Assembly (NCBI RefSeq): GCF_019655855.1
Contig: NZ_BPFX01000039.1
Span: 1-47,658, forward strand
Length of the DNA stretch: 47,658 nt
Reading direction: 5' to 3'
Origin: Pseudomonas paralcaligenes
GTDB lineage: Bacteria; Pseudomonadota; Gammaproteobacteria; Pseudomonadales; Pseudomonadaceae
The position numbers were made by a program, and so were the translations under genes. Shown piece by piece: positions 15,476 through 23,751 of the stretch; the stretch's first letter is position 1; every line of letters starts with the position of its first letter. A model generated the notes under the pieces. The model was not told where the DNA came from. It saw nothing but the letters and a program-made list of their open reading frames with translations, and ran no database searches.

Positions 15476-16060
15476 TCAGAGCCCGCCGACCAGGCCGAGC
15501 GCCTGGCAGACCGCATAGATCGCCAGCGCGGCGAAGGCGAGGGCGGCGAGGCGGCGGATCAGGGCCAGGGGCAGGCGATCCGCGGCAAAGTTGCCGGCCA
15601 GCACCACCGGCACGTTGGCGATCAGCATGCCCAGCGTAGTGCCGATCACCACCATGAGGAAGTCGGGGTACTGCGCCGCCAGCATCACCGTGGCGATCTG
15701 GGTCTTGTCGCCCATCTCGGCGAGGAAGAAGGCAATCAGCGTGGTCAGGAAGGGGCCGAAGCGCTTGAGGTGGGATTCCTCTTCATCGTCCAGCTTGTCC
15801 GGCACCAGCGTCCACAGCGCCACGGCCGCGAAGCAGGCGGCGAGAATCCAGCTCAGCGTGGTCGGCGAGAAGAAGCCGGCGACCCAGTTGCCCACGGCGC
15901 CCGCGGCGAAGTGGTTGGCGAGGGTGGCGAGGACGATCCCCCAGATGATCGGCCAGGGCCGACGGAAGCGGCACGCCAGCAGCAGGGCGAGCAGCTGCGT
16001 CTTGTCGCCGATTTCGGCGAGGGCGACGATTCCGGTGGGGACGAACAGGGATTCCAACAT
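15476..16060 (-). CDS. GDT1/TMEM165 (UPF0016) transporter, probable Mn2+ exporter
   Basis: A 194-aa membrane protein with two homologous halves, each carrying the family signature E-x-G-D-K-(T/S): AEIGDKTQ near residue 15 and AEMGDKTQ near residue 115. About six hydrophobic segments are separated by an acidic cytoplasmic loop (DKLDDEEESH). UPF0016 proteins are cation/Ca2+ exchanger relatives, and bacterial members such as MneA of Vibrio export manganese. The start codon at 16060 has an AGGAA site 7 nt upstream. Immediately upstream is a remarkable 49-nt hairpin (16092-16140), a possible control element. No yybP-ykoY manganese riboswitch consensus was recognised. Confidence 0.92.
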   Translation of the reverse strand: MLESLFVPTGIVALAEIGDKTQLLALLLACRFRRPWPIIWGIVLATLANHFAAGAVGNWVAGFFSPTTLSWILAACFAAVALWTLVPDKLDDEEESHLKRFGPFLTTLIAFFLAEMGDKTQIATVMLAAQYPDFLMVVIGTTLGMLIANVPVVLAGNFAADRLPLALIRRLAALAFAALAIYAVCQALGLVGGL

Positions 16061-16091
16061 CAGGCATTCCTAAGGGGCGGGTTCGACTGTT

Positions 16092-16140
16092 CTATGACAC
16101 GTACTACCTTCCCGCCCCGGGCAAGGTGTGCGTGTCATAG
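16092..16140 (-). promoter_or_regulatory. Long hairpin leader or operator before the Mn exporter
   Basis: Outer arms CTATGACACG / CGTGTCATAG pair perfectly over 10 bp. Inside them three further pairs (one wobble), then ACCTT/AAGGT and a 4-bp CCCG/CGGG tip continue the stem. In all about 22 pairs span 49 nt, with two single-base bulges. It ends 31 bp before the GDT1 start codon. A TTGACA at 16150-16145 (minus) and TATGAC within the arm are promoter-like, but their spacing does not form a consensus pair. Confidence 0.6.
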
Positions 16141-16367
16141 GTCTTGTCAAACCGCCAGGCCAAGAAGGCCTTGGGTCGCATGCGCCATGCTCTGCGGAGC
16201 AAGTGTGTTGACGCATGCCGGGTGAGCAGGGCGCTCACGGGAGACTACTCCCCTAGGACGGCGCGAATTCTGCCGCAAACATCCGGTGGCCGCAAGCGCG
16301 TTCCGACTTGTCATTTGGGCAATAGGCTGAAGGCGCTGTACGGACAAGGCAGCCAGAACATCCCGTC

Positions 16368-16387
16368 ATTCCCGCGAAGGCGGGAAT
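16368..16387. repeat. dRS3-like palindrome, copy 1
   Basis: ATTCCC, eight bases (GCGAAGGC), GGGAAT: exactly the ATTCCC-N8-GGGAAT format, within the longer context CGTCATTCCCGCG...ATCCATG that copy 2 shares. A 7-bp hairpin made of CCCCCGC / GCGGGGG with a CTTC loop follows at 16419-16436 and looks like the opposing half of a paired element. Confidence 0.75.
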
Positions 16388-16541
16388 CCATGCGCGGGTC
16401 AGGTGCCATCTTCCTGGACCCCCGCCTTCGCGGGGGCGACGGGCGTTGGGATGTGCGTACAGCCGCTGTTCCACCGATGGCCCTGATGGCGCAGGCAGGG
16501 TCTTGGGTGAGGAGCCCTATTACGGGCAAGAAATCTCCGTC

Positions 16542-16561
16542 ATTCCCGCGCAGGCGGGAAT
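16542..16561. repeat. dRS3-like palindrome, copy 2
   Basis: ATTCCC-GCGCAGGC-GGGAAT, same orientation and same flanks (CGTC before, CCATGC after) as the copy at 16368. The 154 bases between the two copies are unrelated to either flank apart from the 16419-16436 hairpin. Confidence 0.75.
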
Positions 16562-16672
16562 CCATGCTCGGATCAAGACTCGGCATTCCTGGGTTCCTGA
16601 CTGTGCGCGGATGACTAGTGCGGGTAGAAAAGGCTACGCCCCGTGACGTGCTGGCGGTGCAATCCTGCGTTT

Positions 16673-16738
16673 GTGGGAGCGGTTATGGGCGGCATTCCGA
16701 TTGGCCGCGACATTCGCGGATAAATCCGCTTCCACAGG
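16673..16738. repeat. Degenerate REP pair
   Basis: GTGGGAGCGG begins at 16673, and the inverted CCGCTTCCAC ends near 16735, enclosing GCGGATAAATCCGC. It belongs to the same REP class as 11513-11575, but the arms have diverged. Confidence 0.65.
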
Positions 16739-16771
16739 AATGTGCGGCAACCAACGTGGACATAGCCAAAG

Positions 16772-16799
16772 AAAAAGGGGATGCCTTGGCATCCCCTTT
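16772..16799 (-). terminator. Rho-independent terminator of rne
   Basis: Read on the minus strand, an 11-bp stem AAAGGGGATGC / GCATCCCCTTT closes a 4-nt loop (16774-16799) and runs into a further T tract. It lies 17 nt beyond the rne stop codon. Confidence 0.92.
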
Positions 16800-16815
16800 G
16801 TCTGTTCCGCGGCTA

Positions 16816-19800
16816 TCAGTGCTGCGGTTTAGCTTCCTGCTCTTGCTGGTCCGCCTTGGGCGCGGCGGTTTCGTCATCGGCAGGGGCCTCAGGCTGCTCG
16901 ACCGTCTCGGCTACCGGCTCGCTGGCGACTTCGGCCTGCGGTTCCGCGGCAGGCGCGGTTTCCTCGACCTCGGGAGCCGGAGCGGCTTCAGCCACTGGTG
17001 CTTCCACCGGAGCCTGCTCGACCATCGGGGCGGCCTCGATCGGGGCGGCTTCCGCGACCTTGGCGGCTTCGGCTGCCAGGCGCGCGGCCTCCTGCTGGCG
17101 GCGACGCACTTCGCGCGGATCGTTCGGTGCACGACCGCCGGCGCTCTGGGGCGCGCTGGCCGGAGCGGCAGGTGTCTCGGCTACCGGGGTGACCGGCGCC
17201 GGCTGTTCCGCCGGAGCGGGCTCGGCAACCGGTTCGGCCACGAAGGCCGGAGCGGGGGCGGGTTCTTCGGCTACCGGGCTGCTTTCAGCCTGCACGGGTT
17301 GCTCGACCACTGGGACCTGCTCCGGCTGAACCTGCTCCGGCTGGGCCAGCGCATCTTCGGCTTCGGCGGCGATGGTCACCGCGGCGGCGACGGCGACTGC
17401 AGCGCTTTCGGCGGCGGTGGTGGTGCCACCCTCGGTGCCGGCTTCCACCTCTGCTGCAACCTCTTCACCCTCGTCGGCGATCGGGTTGCCGTCGGCGTCG
17501 CGCAGGCGCTCGCGGCGGTTGCTGCGACGACGCTGACCGCGGGAGCGGCGGCGTGGGCGATCGCCACCTTCACCACCTTCCTGATCGTCTTCGGCCTGTT
17601 CACCGTTCAGCAGCACTTCTTCCTCGCTGGCGGCCTCGACCTGCTCGGTGCGCGGTTGGCGCTCCTCGCGCGGCGGACGCGGCTGGCGCTCTTCACGTGG
17701 CTTGCGCTCGGCGCGCTGTTCCTGCTGCTCTTCACCATTCGCGGCGACAGCGTCCAGCGGCTCGCGCAGCTCGCGGCGGCGCTCTTCGCGCGGCTCGCGG
17801 CCCTCACGTGGCTGGCGCTCGCCACGTTCGCGGCGATTTTCCTGACCTTCACGGCCTTCACGCGGCTCGCGAGCTTCGCGCGGTTGACGCTCCTGGCGCT
17901 CCTCGCGGGGCTGGCGTTCTTCACGGGCTTCCCGCGGTTGACGTTCTTCGCGCGGCTGGCGCTCTTCACGCGGTTTGCGCTCTTCGCGTTCACCACGCTC
18001 GCTGCGCTCACCACGTTCACCGCGCTCGCGGTTGCCACGACCGTCGCGACGGTTCTGCTGGCGGCCGTTGCGACGTTCTTCGCTGCGCGGCTTGCGCTCG
18101 GCCGGCTTGGCCTCGGCGACCGGCTGCTGTTCTTCTTCCTTGCCGGCGAACAGGCTGACCAGCGACTTGACCAGGCCCTTGAACAGGTTCGGTTGCGGGG
18201 CGGGTGCCGCCGGAGCCAGCGGCGCTGCCGGAGCGGGTGCCGCCGGGCGTGGCGGGGTGGTCTTCAGCGCGGCTTCCTGGCGAACCAGGGTGCGGGTGGC
18301 GCTGGCCGGCTGGGCGTCCTCGACTTCCGCCGGGGTCATCTCGTAGCTGGATTGGCCGCTCAGCACTTCCGGGCTGTCGTCGCGCAGGCGCTGGACTTCG
18401 AAGTGCGGGGTTTCCAGGTGGTCGTTCGGCAGGATCACGATGCGCGCGCGGGTGCGCAGCTCGATCTTGGTGATGCTGTTGCGCTTCTCGTTGAGCAGGA
18501 AGGCGGCGACCGGGATCGGCACCTGGGCGCGGACCTCGGCGGTGCGGTCCTTCAGGGCTTCTTCCTCGATCAGGCGCAGGATGGCCAGCGACAGGGACTC
18601 GACATCGCGGATGATGCCCTGGCCGTTGCAGCGCGGGCAGACGATGCCGCTGGTCTCGCCGAGGGACGGACGCAGGCGCTGGCGGGACATTTCCAGCAGG
18701 CCGAAGCGCGAGATGCGGCCGACCTGGACGCGGGCGCGGTCGGCTTCCAGGCACTCGCGGACGCGGTCTTCCACGGCGCGCTGGTTCTTCGCCGGGGTCA
18801 TGTCGATGAAGTCGATGACGATCAGGCCGCCGATGTCGCGCAGGCGCAGCTGGCGGGCGATTTCCTCGGCCGCTTCCAGGTTGGTCTGCAGGGCGGTTTC
18901 CTCGATATCGCCGCCCTTGGTGGCACGCGCCGAGTTGATGTCGATGGACACCAGGGCCTCGGTCGGGTCGATGACGATGGAGCCGCCGGACGGCAGCTTC
19001 ACTTCACGCTGGAAGGCGGTCTCGATCTGGCTCTCGATCTGGAAGCGGTTGAACAGCGGCACGCTGTCTTCGTACAGCTTGATCTTGCTGGCGTACTGCG
19101 GCATGACCTGCTGGATGAAGGCCAGGGCTTCTTCCTGGGCTTCGATGCTGTCCACCAGCACCTCGCCGATATCCTGGCGCAGGTAGTCGCGGATGGCGCG
19201 GATGATGACGTTGGATTCCTGATAGATCAGGAAGGGCGCGGCGCGGCCCTGGGAGGCTTCCTTGATCGCGGTCCACAGCTGGATCAGGTAGTCCAGGTCG
19301 AGCTGCAGCTCTTCGCTGGAGCGGCCCAGGCCGGCGGTGCGCACGATCAGGCCCATGTCGGCCGGGGCGTCGAGGCCGTTCAGCGCTTCGCGCAATTCGT
19401 TGCGCTCCTCGCCTTCGATGCGGCGGGAGATGCCGCCGGCGCGCGGGTTGTTCGGCATCAGCACCAGGTAGCGACCGGCGAGGCTGATGAAGGTGGTCAG
19501 GGCCGCACCCTTGTTGCCACGCTCTTCCTTCTCGACCTGGACGATGACTTCCTGGCCTTCCTTCAATACTTCCTTGATGTTGACGCGGCCGCCCTCGGGC
19601 GACTTGCTGAAGTATTCGCGGGAGATTTCCTTGAGCGGCAGGAAGCCGTGGCGCTCGGCGCCGAAGTCGACGAAGGCGGCTTCGAGGCTGGGCTCGACGC
19701 GGGTGATGCGGCCCTTGTAGATGTTGGCCTTCTTCTGCTCGCGGGCGCCGGACTCGATGTCCAGGTCATAGAGCTTCTGGCCGTCTACCAGAGCGACACG

Positions 19801-19842
19801 CAACTCTTCGGGCTGAGTTGCGTTGATCAGCATTCTTTTCAT
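16816..19842 (-). CDS. rne: Ribonuclease E, degradosome scaffold
   Basis: Essential endonuclease for mRNA decay and rRNA/tRNA processing, and scaffold of the RNA degradosome. It is 1008 aa. The catalytic half has the S1 domain (about 35-120) and the DNase I-like site Asp301 ([11 protein letters not shown]) and Asp344 (IVIDFIDM). The zinc link is CPRCNGQG. The C-terminal half is disordered. An Arg/Glu repeat tract (about 570-735, many REERQPRE units) is followed by a second basic patch [14 protein letters not shown], then the motif NDPR at 907-910 and an Ala/Pro/Glu-rich tail. In P. aeruginosa, REER repeats bind RNA and NDPR binds partner proteins. The ATG at 19842 gives [13 protein letters not shown] as in the family; it has no clear ribosome site and follows a hairpin. 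Confidence 0.97.
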   Translation of the reverse strand: MKRMLINATQPEELRVALVDGQKLYDLDIESGAREQKKANIYKGRITRVEPSLEAAFVDFGAERHGFLPLKEISREYFSKSPEGGRVNIKEVLKEGQEVIVQVEKEERGNKGAALTTFISLAGRYLVLMPNNPRAGGISRRIEGEERNELREALNGLDAPADMGLIVRTAGLGRSSEELQLDLDYLIQLWTAIKEASQGRAAPFLIYQESNVIIRAIRDYLRQDIGEVLVDSIEAQEEALAFIQQVMPQYASKIKLYEDSVPLFNRFQIESQIETAFQREVKLPSGGSIVIDPTEALVSIDINSARATKGGDIEETALQTNLEAAEEIARQLRLRDIGGLIVIDFIDMTPAKNQRAVEDRVRECLEADRARVQVGRISRFGLLEMSRQRLRPSLGETSGIVCPRCNGQGIIRDVESLSLAILRLIEEEALKDRTAEVRAQVPIPVAAFLLNEKRNSITKIELRTRARIVILPNDHLETPHFEVQRLRDDSPEVLSGQSSYEMTPAEVEDAQPASATRTLVRQEAALKTTPPRPAAPAPAAPLAPAAPAPQPNLFKGLVKSLVSLFAGKEEEQQPVAEAKPAERKPRSEERRNGRQQNRRDGRGNRERGERGERSERGEREERKPREERQPREERQPREAREERQPREERQERQPREAREPREGREGQENRRERGERQPREGREPREERRRELREPLDAVAANGEEQQEQRAERKPREERQPRPPREERQPRTEQVEAASEEEVLLNGEQAEDDQEGGEGGDRPRRRSRGQRRRSNRRERLRDADGNPIADEGEEVAAEVEAGTEGGTTTAAESAAVAVAAAVTIAAEAEDALAQPEQVQPEQVPVVEQPVQAESSPVAEEPAPAPAFVAEPVAEPAPAEQPAPVTPVAETPAAPASAPQSAGGRAPNDPREVRRRQQEAARLAAEAAKVAEAAPIEAAPMVEQAPVEAPVAEAAPAPEVEETAPAAEPQAEVASEPVAETVEQPEAPADDETAAPKADQQEQEAKPQH

Positions 19843-20375
19843 GTTGTACCAATGGTTTCCGGGCTGCCGGAAACGGCGTTTGGCACACACGACTCTCACG
19901 GTCGGTGTCAGGGCGCGTACGGCGTGGTCGTAAATCACGCCGGTGTCCAGCGGCCAGGCCAACGTAGGCGGGGCCGCGACAACGCTCCTGTTTGCTGTGG
20001 TGACAGAAGCACTCAGTCAGGGGAGGAATCAACCGGTCGGTGCGGACGAAAGTGAAGCGTCTGGGTAATGCCTGTAGCTACGCTGTCCGACGGTTGTGCA
20101 TCTCCACCCTACACGTATCGCTGAAATCGGGTGCCGCTCGCTGAATCCGAAGCGGGTTTGCATTACCGCAGGCTAGGCCTGCGCGTCTGTCGAGCCTGGT
20201 CGCGAGTTGCGCGCTTGGGGCTCTTTGGCTCAAGGCTTGGTTTCCGGGATTCTTCGCGCTCTGTGCGGCGAGAGTCCCGTCGGACGGCCTGACGCCCTGA
20301 AAGGGTTGCGCTCGGCAGGGATGGCAGATTGTCGATGATCACCCGCTGGCCGGGCCGCTTTTGGCGGCGTTCGCG

Positions 20376-20404
20376 ACTATAGCAGCAATGATTAAGTGCT
20401 TCAA
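20376..20404 (-). promoter_or_regulatory. Sigma-70 promoter of rne
   Basis: On the minus strand TTGAAG (20404-20399), a 17-bp spacer and TATAGT (20381-20376). This is the best match in the intergenic region and predicts a start near 20369. Confidence 0.75.
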
Positions 20405-20417
20405 TTCCATAAAAAAT

Positions 20418-20426
20418 TGTTATGAT
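20418..20426 (+). promoter_or_regulatory. Extended -10 promoter of rluC
   Basis: TGT-TATGAT (20418-20426) is an extended -10 box in an AT-rich patch, without a strong -35. Transcription would start at about 20433-20434, that is at the rluC ATG itself. Confidence 0.55.
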
Positions 20427-20433
20427 TCGCGGC

Positions 20434-21387
20434 ATGACTACTCCCGCCTCCCCGACCTCCGGTGTCCAGCTGCTCGAGGTTGCGCCTGAGCTCGCCGGCC
20501 AGCGCATCGACAATTTCCTCCGCACCCAGCTCAAGGGCGTGCCGAAAACCCTGATCTACCGCATCCTGCGCAAGGGCGAGGTGCGGGTGAACAAAGGGCG
20601 GATCAAGCCCGAGTACAAGCTGCAGGCCGGCGATATCGTGCGCGTGCCGCCGCTGCGCCTGGCCGAGCGCGATGAGCCGGCGCCGCTGGCGCAGAGCCTG
20701 CTGGAGCGCCTGGAGGAGGCCATCGTCTACGAGGACAAGGCGCTGATCGTGCTGAACAAGCCGGCCGGCATCGCCGTGCATGGTGGCAGTGGCCTCAATT
20801 ACGGGGTGATCGAGGCGTTCCGCCAGTTGCGCCCGGACGCCAAGGATATCGAGCTGGTCCACCGCCTGGATCGCGACACTTCCGGCCTGCTGATGATCGC
20901 CAAGAAACGCAGCATGCTGCGCCACCTGCACGAGGCGCTGCGCGGCGACGGCGTGGACAAGCGCTACATGGCGCTGGTGCGCGGTGACTGGCCGACCTCG
21001 AAGAAGAGGGTCTCGGCGCCACTGTTGAAGAACAACCTGCGCTCCGGCGAGCGCATGGTCGAGGTCAATCCCGAGGGCAAGGAGGCGCTCACCGAGTTTC
21101 GCGTGCTGCGCCGCTTCGGCGAGTTCGCCACGCTGGTCGAGGCCAGCCCGATCACCGGCCGCACCCATCAGATTCGTGTCCATGCCAAGCACGCCGGGCA
21201 TTCCATTGCCGGTGATTCCAAGTACGGCGACGACGATTTCACCCGCGAAATTCGCGAGCTGGGCGGCAAGCGCCTGTTCCTGCACGCTTACCGGTTGAAG
21301 ATCGAACTGCCGGACGGCCAGCCTCTGGAGCTGGAAGCGGAAGTGGACGAGATGTGGGAGCGGACTTTGGAGCGCCTCGGTGCCTGA
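20434..21387 (+). CDS. rluC: 23S rRNA pseudouridine synthase RluC
   Basis: Makes pseudouridine at positions 955, 2504 and 2580 (E. coli numbering) of 23S rRNA. It is 317 aa. The N-terminal S4 RNA-binding domain ([32 protein letters not shown], in two halves around the Gly-Val-Pro) is followed by the RluA-type catalytic domain with the active Asp in [28 protein letters not shown] and RLFLHAYRL come later. The ATG at 20434 (MTTPASP) is preferred; an in-frame ATG at 20422 lies inside the -10 box. No Shine-Dalgarno is present. It is divergent from rne, the usual arrangement, and overlaps the next gene by 8 nt. Confidence 0.96.
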   Translation: MTTPASPTSGVQLLEVAPELAGQRIDNFLRTQLKGVPKTLIYRILRKGEVRVNKGRIKPEYKLQAGDIVRVPPLRLAERDEPAPLAQSLLERLEEAIVYEDKALIVLNKPAGIAVHGGSGLNYGVIEAFRQLRPDAKDIELVHRLDRDTSGLLMIAKKRSMLRHLHEALRGDGVDKRYMALVRGDWPTSKKRVSAPLLKNNLRSGERMVEVNPEGKEALTEFRVLRRFGEFATLVEASPITGRTHQIRVHAKHAGHSIAGDSKYGDDDFTREIRELGGKRLFLHAYRLKIELPDGQPLELEAEVDEMWERTLERLGA

Positions 21388-22072
21388 CTATCGGCTGCTG
21401 ATCTTCGATTGGGACGGGACGCTGGTCGATTCGATCGGCCGCATCGTCGAGTCCATGCATCGCGCCGCCGCCGGCTGTGGCCTGCCATCGTTGGGCGACG
21501 AGGCGATCAAGGGCATCATCGGCCTCGGCCTGCCCGAGGCCATCCAGACGCTCTATCCGGAACTGCGCGAGGCAGAGCTGATCGAACGCTTCCGTCTGGG
21601 CTATGGCGAGCACTACATGAGCCTGGAGAACGAGCCGTCGGCTCTGTTCCCAGGGGTCGCCGAGTCGCTGGCGGCGTTTCGCGAGCAGGGCTACCAGCTC
21701 GCCGTGGCGACGGGCAAGGGGCGTCGCGGCCTGCACCGGGTGCTGGAGGGGCATGGCTGGCTGGACTATTTCGACGTCACCCGCTGCGCCGACGAGACGG
21801 CGAGCAAGCCGCACCCGCGCATGCTGCACGAGATCATGGCGCATTGCGCCGTGACGCCGGAGCGGGCGCTGATGGTAGGCGACTCGGTCTTCGACCTGCA
21901 GATGGCGCGCAACGCCGGTGTCGATTCGGTGGCCGTGGGCTTCGGCGCCCAGCCGCTGGACAGTCTGCGTGCCCACGGGCCGCGGCTGGCGATCAACGAA
22001 TTTTCCGAATTGCGTGCCTGGCTGGAAGGGCGCGCGACCGTTAGTACTGTCGAGGTGGGCGAGTATGTCTGA
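21380..22072 (+). CDS. HAD-superfamily phosphatase (Gph-like)
   Basis: A 230-aa haloacid-dehalogenase hydrolase with the usual motifs. Motif I is [10 protein letters not shown] (nucleophile Asp and acid Asp), motif II Thr lies in [11 protein letters not shown], motif III Lys in SKPHPRML, and motif IV in [16 protein letters not shown]. An alpha-helical cap of C1 type sits between motifs I and II. It resembles phosphoglycolate phosphatases and pseudomonad proteins always found between rluC and sppA; the true substrate is unknown. The start is a GTG overlapping the end of rluC by 8 nt, and the gene overlaps sppA by 8 nt, so the three are probably co-translated. Confidence 0.93.
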   Translation: MPDYRLLIFDWDGTLVDSIGRIVESMHRAAAGCGLPSLGDEAIKGIIGLGLPEAIQTLYPELREAELIERFRLGYGEHYMSLENEPSALFPGVAESLAAFREQGYQLAVATGKGRRGLHRVLEGHGWLDYFDVTRCADETASKPHPRMLHEIMAHCAVTPERALMVGDSVFDLQMARNAGVDSVAVGFGAQPLDSLRAHGPRLAINEFSELRAWLEGRATVSTVEVGEYV

Positions 22073-23033
22073 TGAATGGAAGGCGTCGGGTGACGAGAAG
22101 GCCTGGAAGCTGCTGGAGAAGACCCTCCAGGCCAGCGTGGTCGAGCAGCGCAGGGCGCGGCGCTGGGGCATCTTCTTCAAGCTGCTGGCTTTCGTCTACC
22201 TGTTCGGCGCCCTGGCCCTGTTCTCGCCCGCGCTGAAGCTGGACAAGGCCTCCGCCTCGGGTGAGAACCATACGGCGCTGATCGAGATTCGCGGCATGAT
22301 CATGGCCGACGAGGAAGCCAGCGCCGACAACATCGTTGGCAGCCTGCGCGCGGCCTTCGAGGACAAGAAGACCAAGGGTATCGTGCTGCGCATCAACAGC
22401 CCGGGCGGTAGCCCGGTGCAGTCCGGCTACATCTACGACGAGATCAAGCGCCTGCGTGGCGAGCATCCGGACATCAAGGTCTACGCGGTGATCACCGACC
22501 TGGGCGCGTCCGGTGCCTACTACATCGCCAGCGCGGCCGACGAGATCTATGCCGACAAGGCCAGCCTGGTGGGTTCCATCGGCGTGACCGCGGCTTCCTT
22601 CGGCTTCGTCGGCGTGATGGACAAGGTCGGCGTCGAGCGCCGCGTCTACACCTCGGGCGAACACAAGGCCTTCCTCGACCCGTTCCAGCCGCAGAAGGAA
22701 GACGAGACCCGCTTCTGGCAGGGTGTGCTGGAGACCACCCACAAGCAGTTCATCGACAGCGTGAAGAAGGGTCGCGGCGAGCGTCTCAAGGCCGACGAGC
22801 ACCCGGAGCTGTTCTCCGGGCTGATCTGGTCCGGCGAGCAGGCCCTGCAGCTGGGGCTGGTGGATGCCCTGGGCAGCAGCAGCTACGTGGCGCGCGAGGT
22901 GGTGGGGGCCAAGGACATCGTCGACTTCACCCGCAAGGAAAACCCCTTCGATCGCTTCACCAAGAAGCTCGGCACCAGCGTGGCCGAGCGGCTGGCGCTG
23001 TGGATGGGCTTCCAGGGGCCGGCGCTGCGCTGA
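22065..23033 (+). CDS. sppA: Signal peptide peptidase SppA (S49 protease)
   Basis: Inner-membrane protease that degrades cleaved signal peptides. This is the short (36-kDa type) form, 322 aa: a cytoplasmic N-terminus, one membrane segment (about FKLLAFVYLFGALALF), then a periplasmic S49 domain. The Ser nucleophile is probably in LGASGAYYIAS, and the general-base Lys in ADKASLVGSIGV. INSPGGSPVQSGYIYDEI is the ClpP-like core. The ATG at 22065 lies inside the HAD gene. It ends the rluC-HAD-sppA unit and faces yceF across 33 bp. Confidence 0.95.
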   Translation: MSDEWKASGDEKAWKLLEKTLQASVVEQRRARRWGIFFKLLAFVYLFGALALFSPALKLDKASASGENHTALIEIRGMIMADEEASADNIVGSLRAAFEDKKTKGIVLRINSPGGSPVQSGYIYDEIKRLRGEHPDIKVYAVITDLGASGAYYIASAADEIYADKASLVGSIGVTAASFGFVGVMDKVGVERRVYTSGEHKAFLDPFQPQKEDETRFWQGVLETTHKQFIDSVKKGRGERLKADEHPELFSGLIWSGEQALQLGLVDALGSSSYVAREVVGAKDIVDFTRKENPFDRFTKKLGTSVAERLALWMGFQGPALR

Positions 23034-23066
23034 CAGGGCGCGCCGACTCTTCCTTTATATAGGCGG

Positions 23067-23645
23067 TCAGGGAATGGCGATGCCTTCCCTGTCCAGCATC
23101 TGTACCAGGCGGATCAGCGGCAGGCCGACCAGGCTGGTGCCGTCCTCGCCCTCCGTGGCGCGAAACAGGCTGACGCCCAGGCCCTCGGCCTTGAAGCTGC
23201 CGGCGCAGTCGTAGGGCTGCTCGGCCTGCAGGTAGCGGGTGATCTGTTCGTCGCTCAGGTGGCGGAAATGCACGGTGAAGGGGATCGCGTCCACCTGGCA
23301 CTCGCCGCTGGCGCTGTTGAGCAGCGCGAGGCTGGTAAGAAAGGTCACGCTGGTACCGCTGGCGGCCGCCAGCTGGCGGTGGGCTCGCTCGAAATCGTGG
23401 GGCTTGCCCAGAATCTCTCCACCGAGCACGGCCACCTGGTCGGAACCGATGATCAGGTGCGCGGGGTGCTGCCCGCTCAGGGCGCGGGCCTTTGCTTCTG
23501 CCAGGCGGCGCACCAGGGCTTCGGCGCCTTCTCCGGAGCGCGGCGTCTCGTCGATGGCGGGCGACGCCCAGGTGAAGGGCTGACGCAGGCGGGCCAGCAG
23601 GTCGCGGCGGTAGGTCGAACTCGAGGCGAGCACCAGGGGCGGCAT
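23067..23645 (-). CDS. yceF: Maf-like nucleotide pyrophosphatase YceF
   Basis: Maf/HAM1-fold nucleoside triphosphate pyrophosphatase; the E. coli YceF subgroup prefers 7-methyl-GTP and may clean the nucleotide pool. The 192-aa product starts PPLVLASSSTYRRDLL (the family phosphate-binding start) and has IDETP, the catalytic Asp in IIGSDQVAVLGG, GKP, and the C-terminal YDCAGSFKAEGLG block. The ATG at 23645 gives MPPLVLASSS, matching the family; upstream in-frame codons do not. It is the only minus-strand gene within the conserved block and is divergent from yceD. Confidence 0.93.
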   Translation of the reverse strand: MPPLVLASSSTYRRDLLARLRQPFTWASPAIDETPRSGEGAEALVRRLAEAKARALSGQHPAHLIIGSDQVAVLGGEILGKPHDFERAHRQLAAASGTSVTFLTSLALLNSASGECQVDAIPFTVHFRHLSDEQITRYLQAEQPYDCAGSFKAEGLGVSLFRATEGEDGTSLVGLPLIRLVQMLDREGIAIP

Positions 23646-23713
23646 GGTCGATCTCCAGGTTGGGCGCGCGATTCTAGCGGCCACGGCGGCCGACGGACAG
23701 GGCGGAAATTCCT

Positions 23714-23742
23714 TTGACAGGGGGAGGGTGCATCCCTAGAAT
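23714..23742 (+). promoter_or_regulatory. Near-consensus sigma-70 promoter of yceD-rpmF
   Basis: TTGACA (23714-23719), a 17-bp spacer, TAGAAT (23737-23742): the strongest promoter in the window. The predicted start at 23748-23752 coincides with the yceD ATG at 23752. Confidence 0.88.
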
Positions 23743-23751
23743 ACCGCGCCT

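Larger units (their letters stand above)
16061..16815. other. 755-bp gene-free region rich in palindromes
   Basis: Between the divergent-facing ends of the GDT1 gene (start) and rne (stop) no convincing gene is found. The region holds the 16092-16140 hairpin, two dRS3-like palindromes with a related hairpin between them, a degenerate REP pair and the rne terminator. Stretch 16151-16367 shows nothing I can name. The short frames seen here contain repeat sequence and have no ribosome sites. Confidence 0.7.
19843..20433. other. Divergent rne/rluC control region with long rne leader
   Basis: This 591-bp region holds no gene. From the predicted rne promoter the leader would be about 527 nt, comparable in kind to the autoregulatory rne leader of E. 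coli (about 360 nt). Visible structures include a perfect 8-bp hairpin GTTTCCGG/CCGGAAAC at 19855-19874, only 12 nt before the rne start. A 6-bp hairpin GGCGTG/CACGCC lies near 19930-19952. The rluC promoter lies within 50 bp of the rne promoter. Confidence 0.7.

Noticed and set aside
16061..16200. yybP-ykoY manganese riboswitch before the GDT1 gene
   Set aside because: I looked for the conserved junction sequences of this class on the minus strand and did not find them; only the simple long hairpin is present.
16151..16815. Short frames in the repeat-rich gap
   Set aside because: They run through palindromic repeats, lack ribosome sites and have no recognisable features.
16618..20055. A plus-strand open frame of over 1100 codons opposite rne
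   Set aside because: It is the antisense of rne in GC-rich DNA, where stop codons are rare in that frame. Its product is low-complexity (strings of Leu, Ala, Arg) and has no family features, while rne on the other strand is unmistakable.
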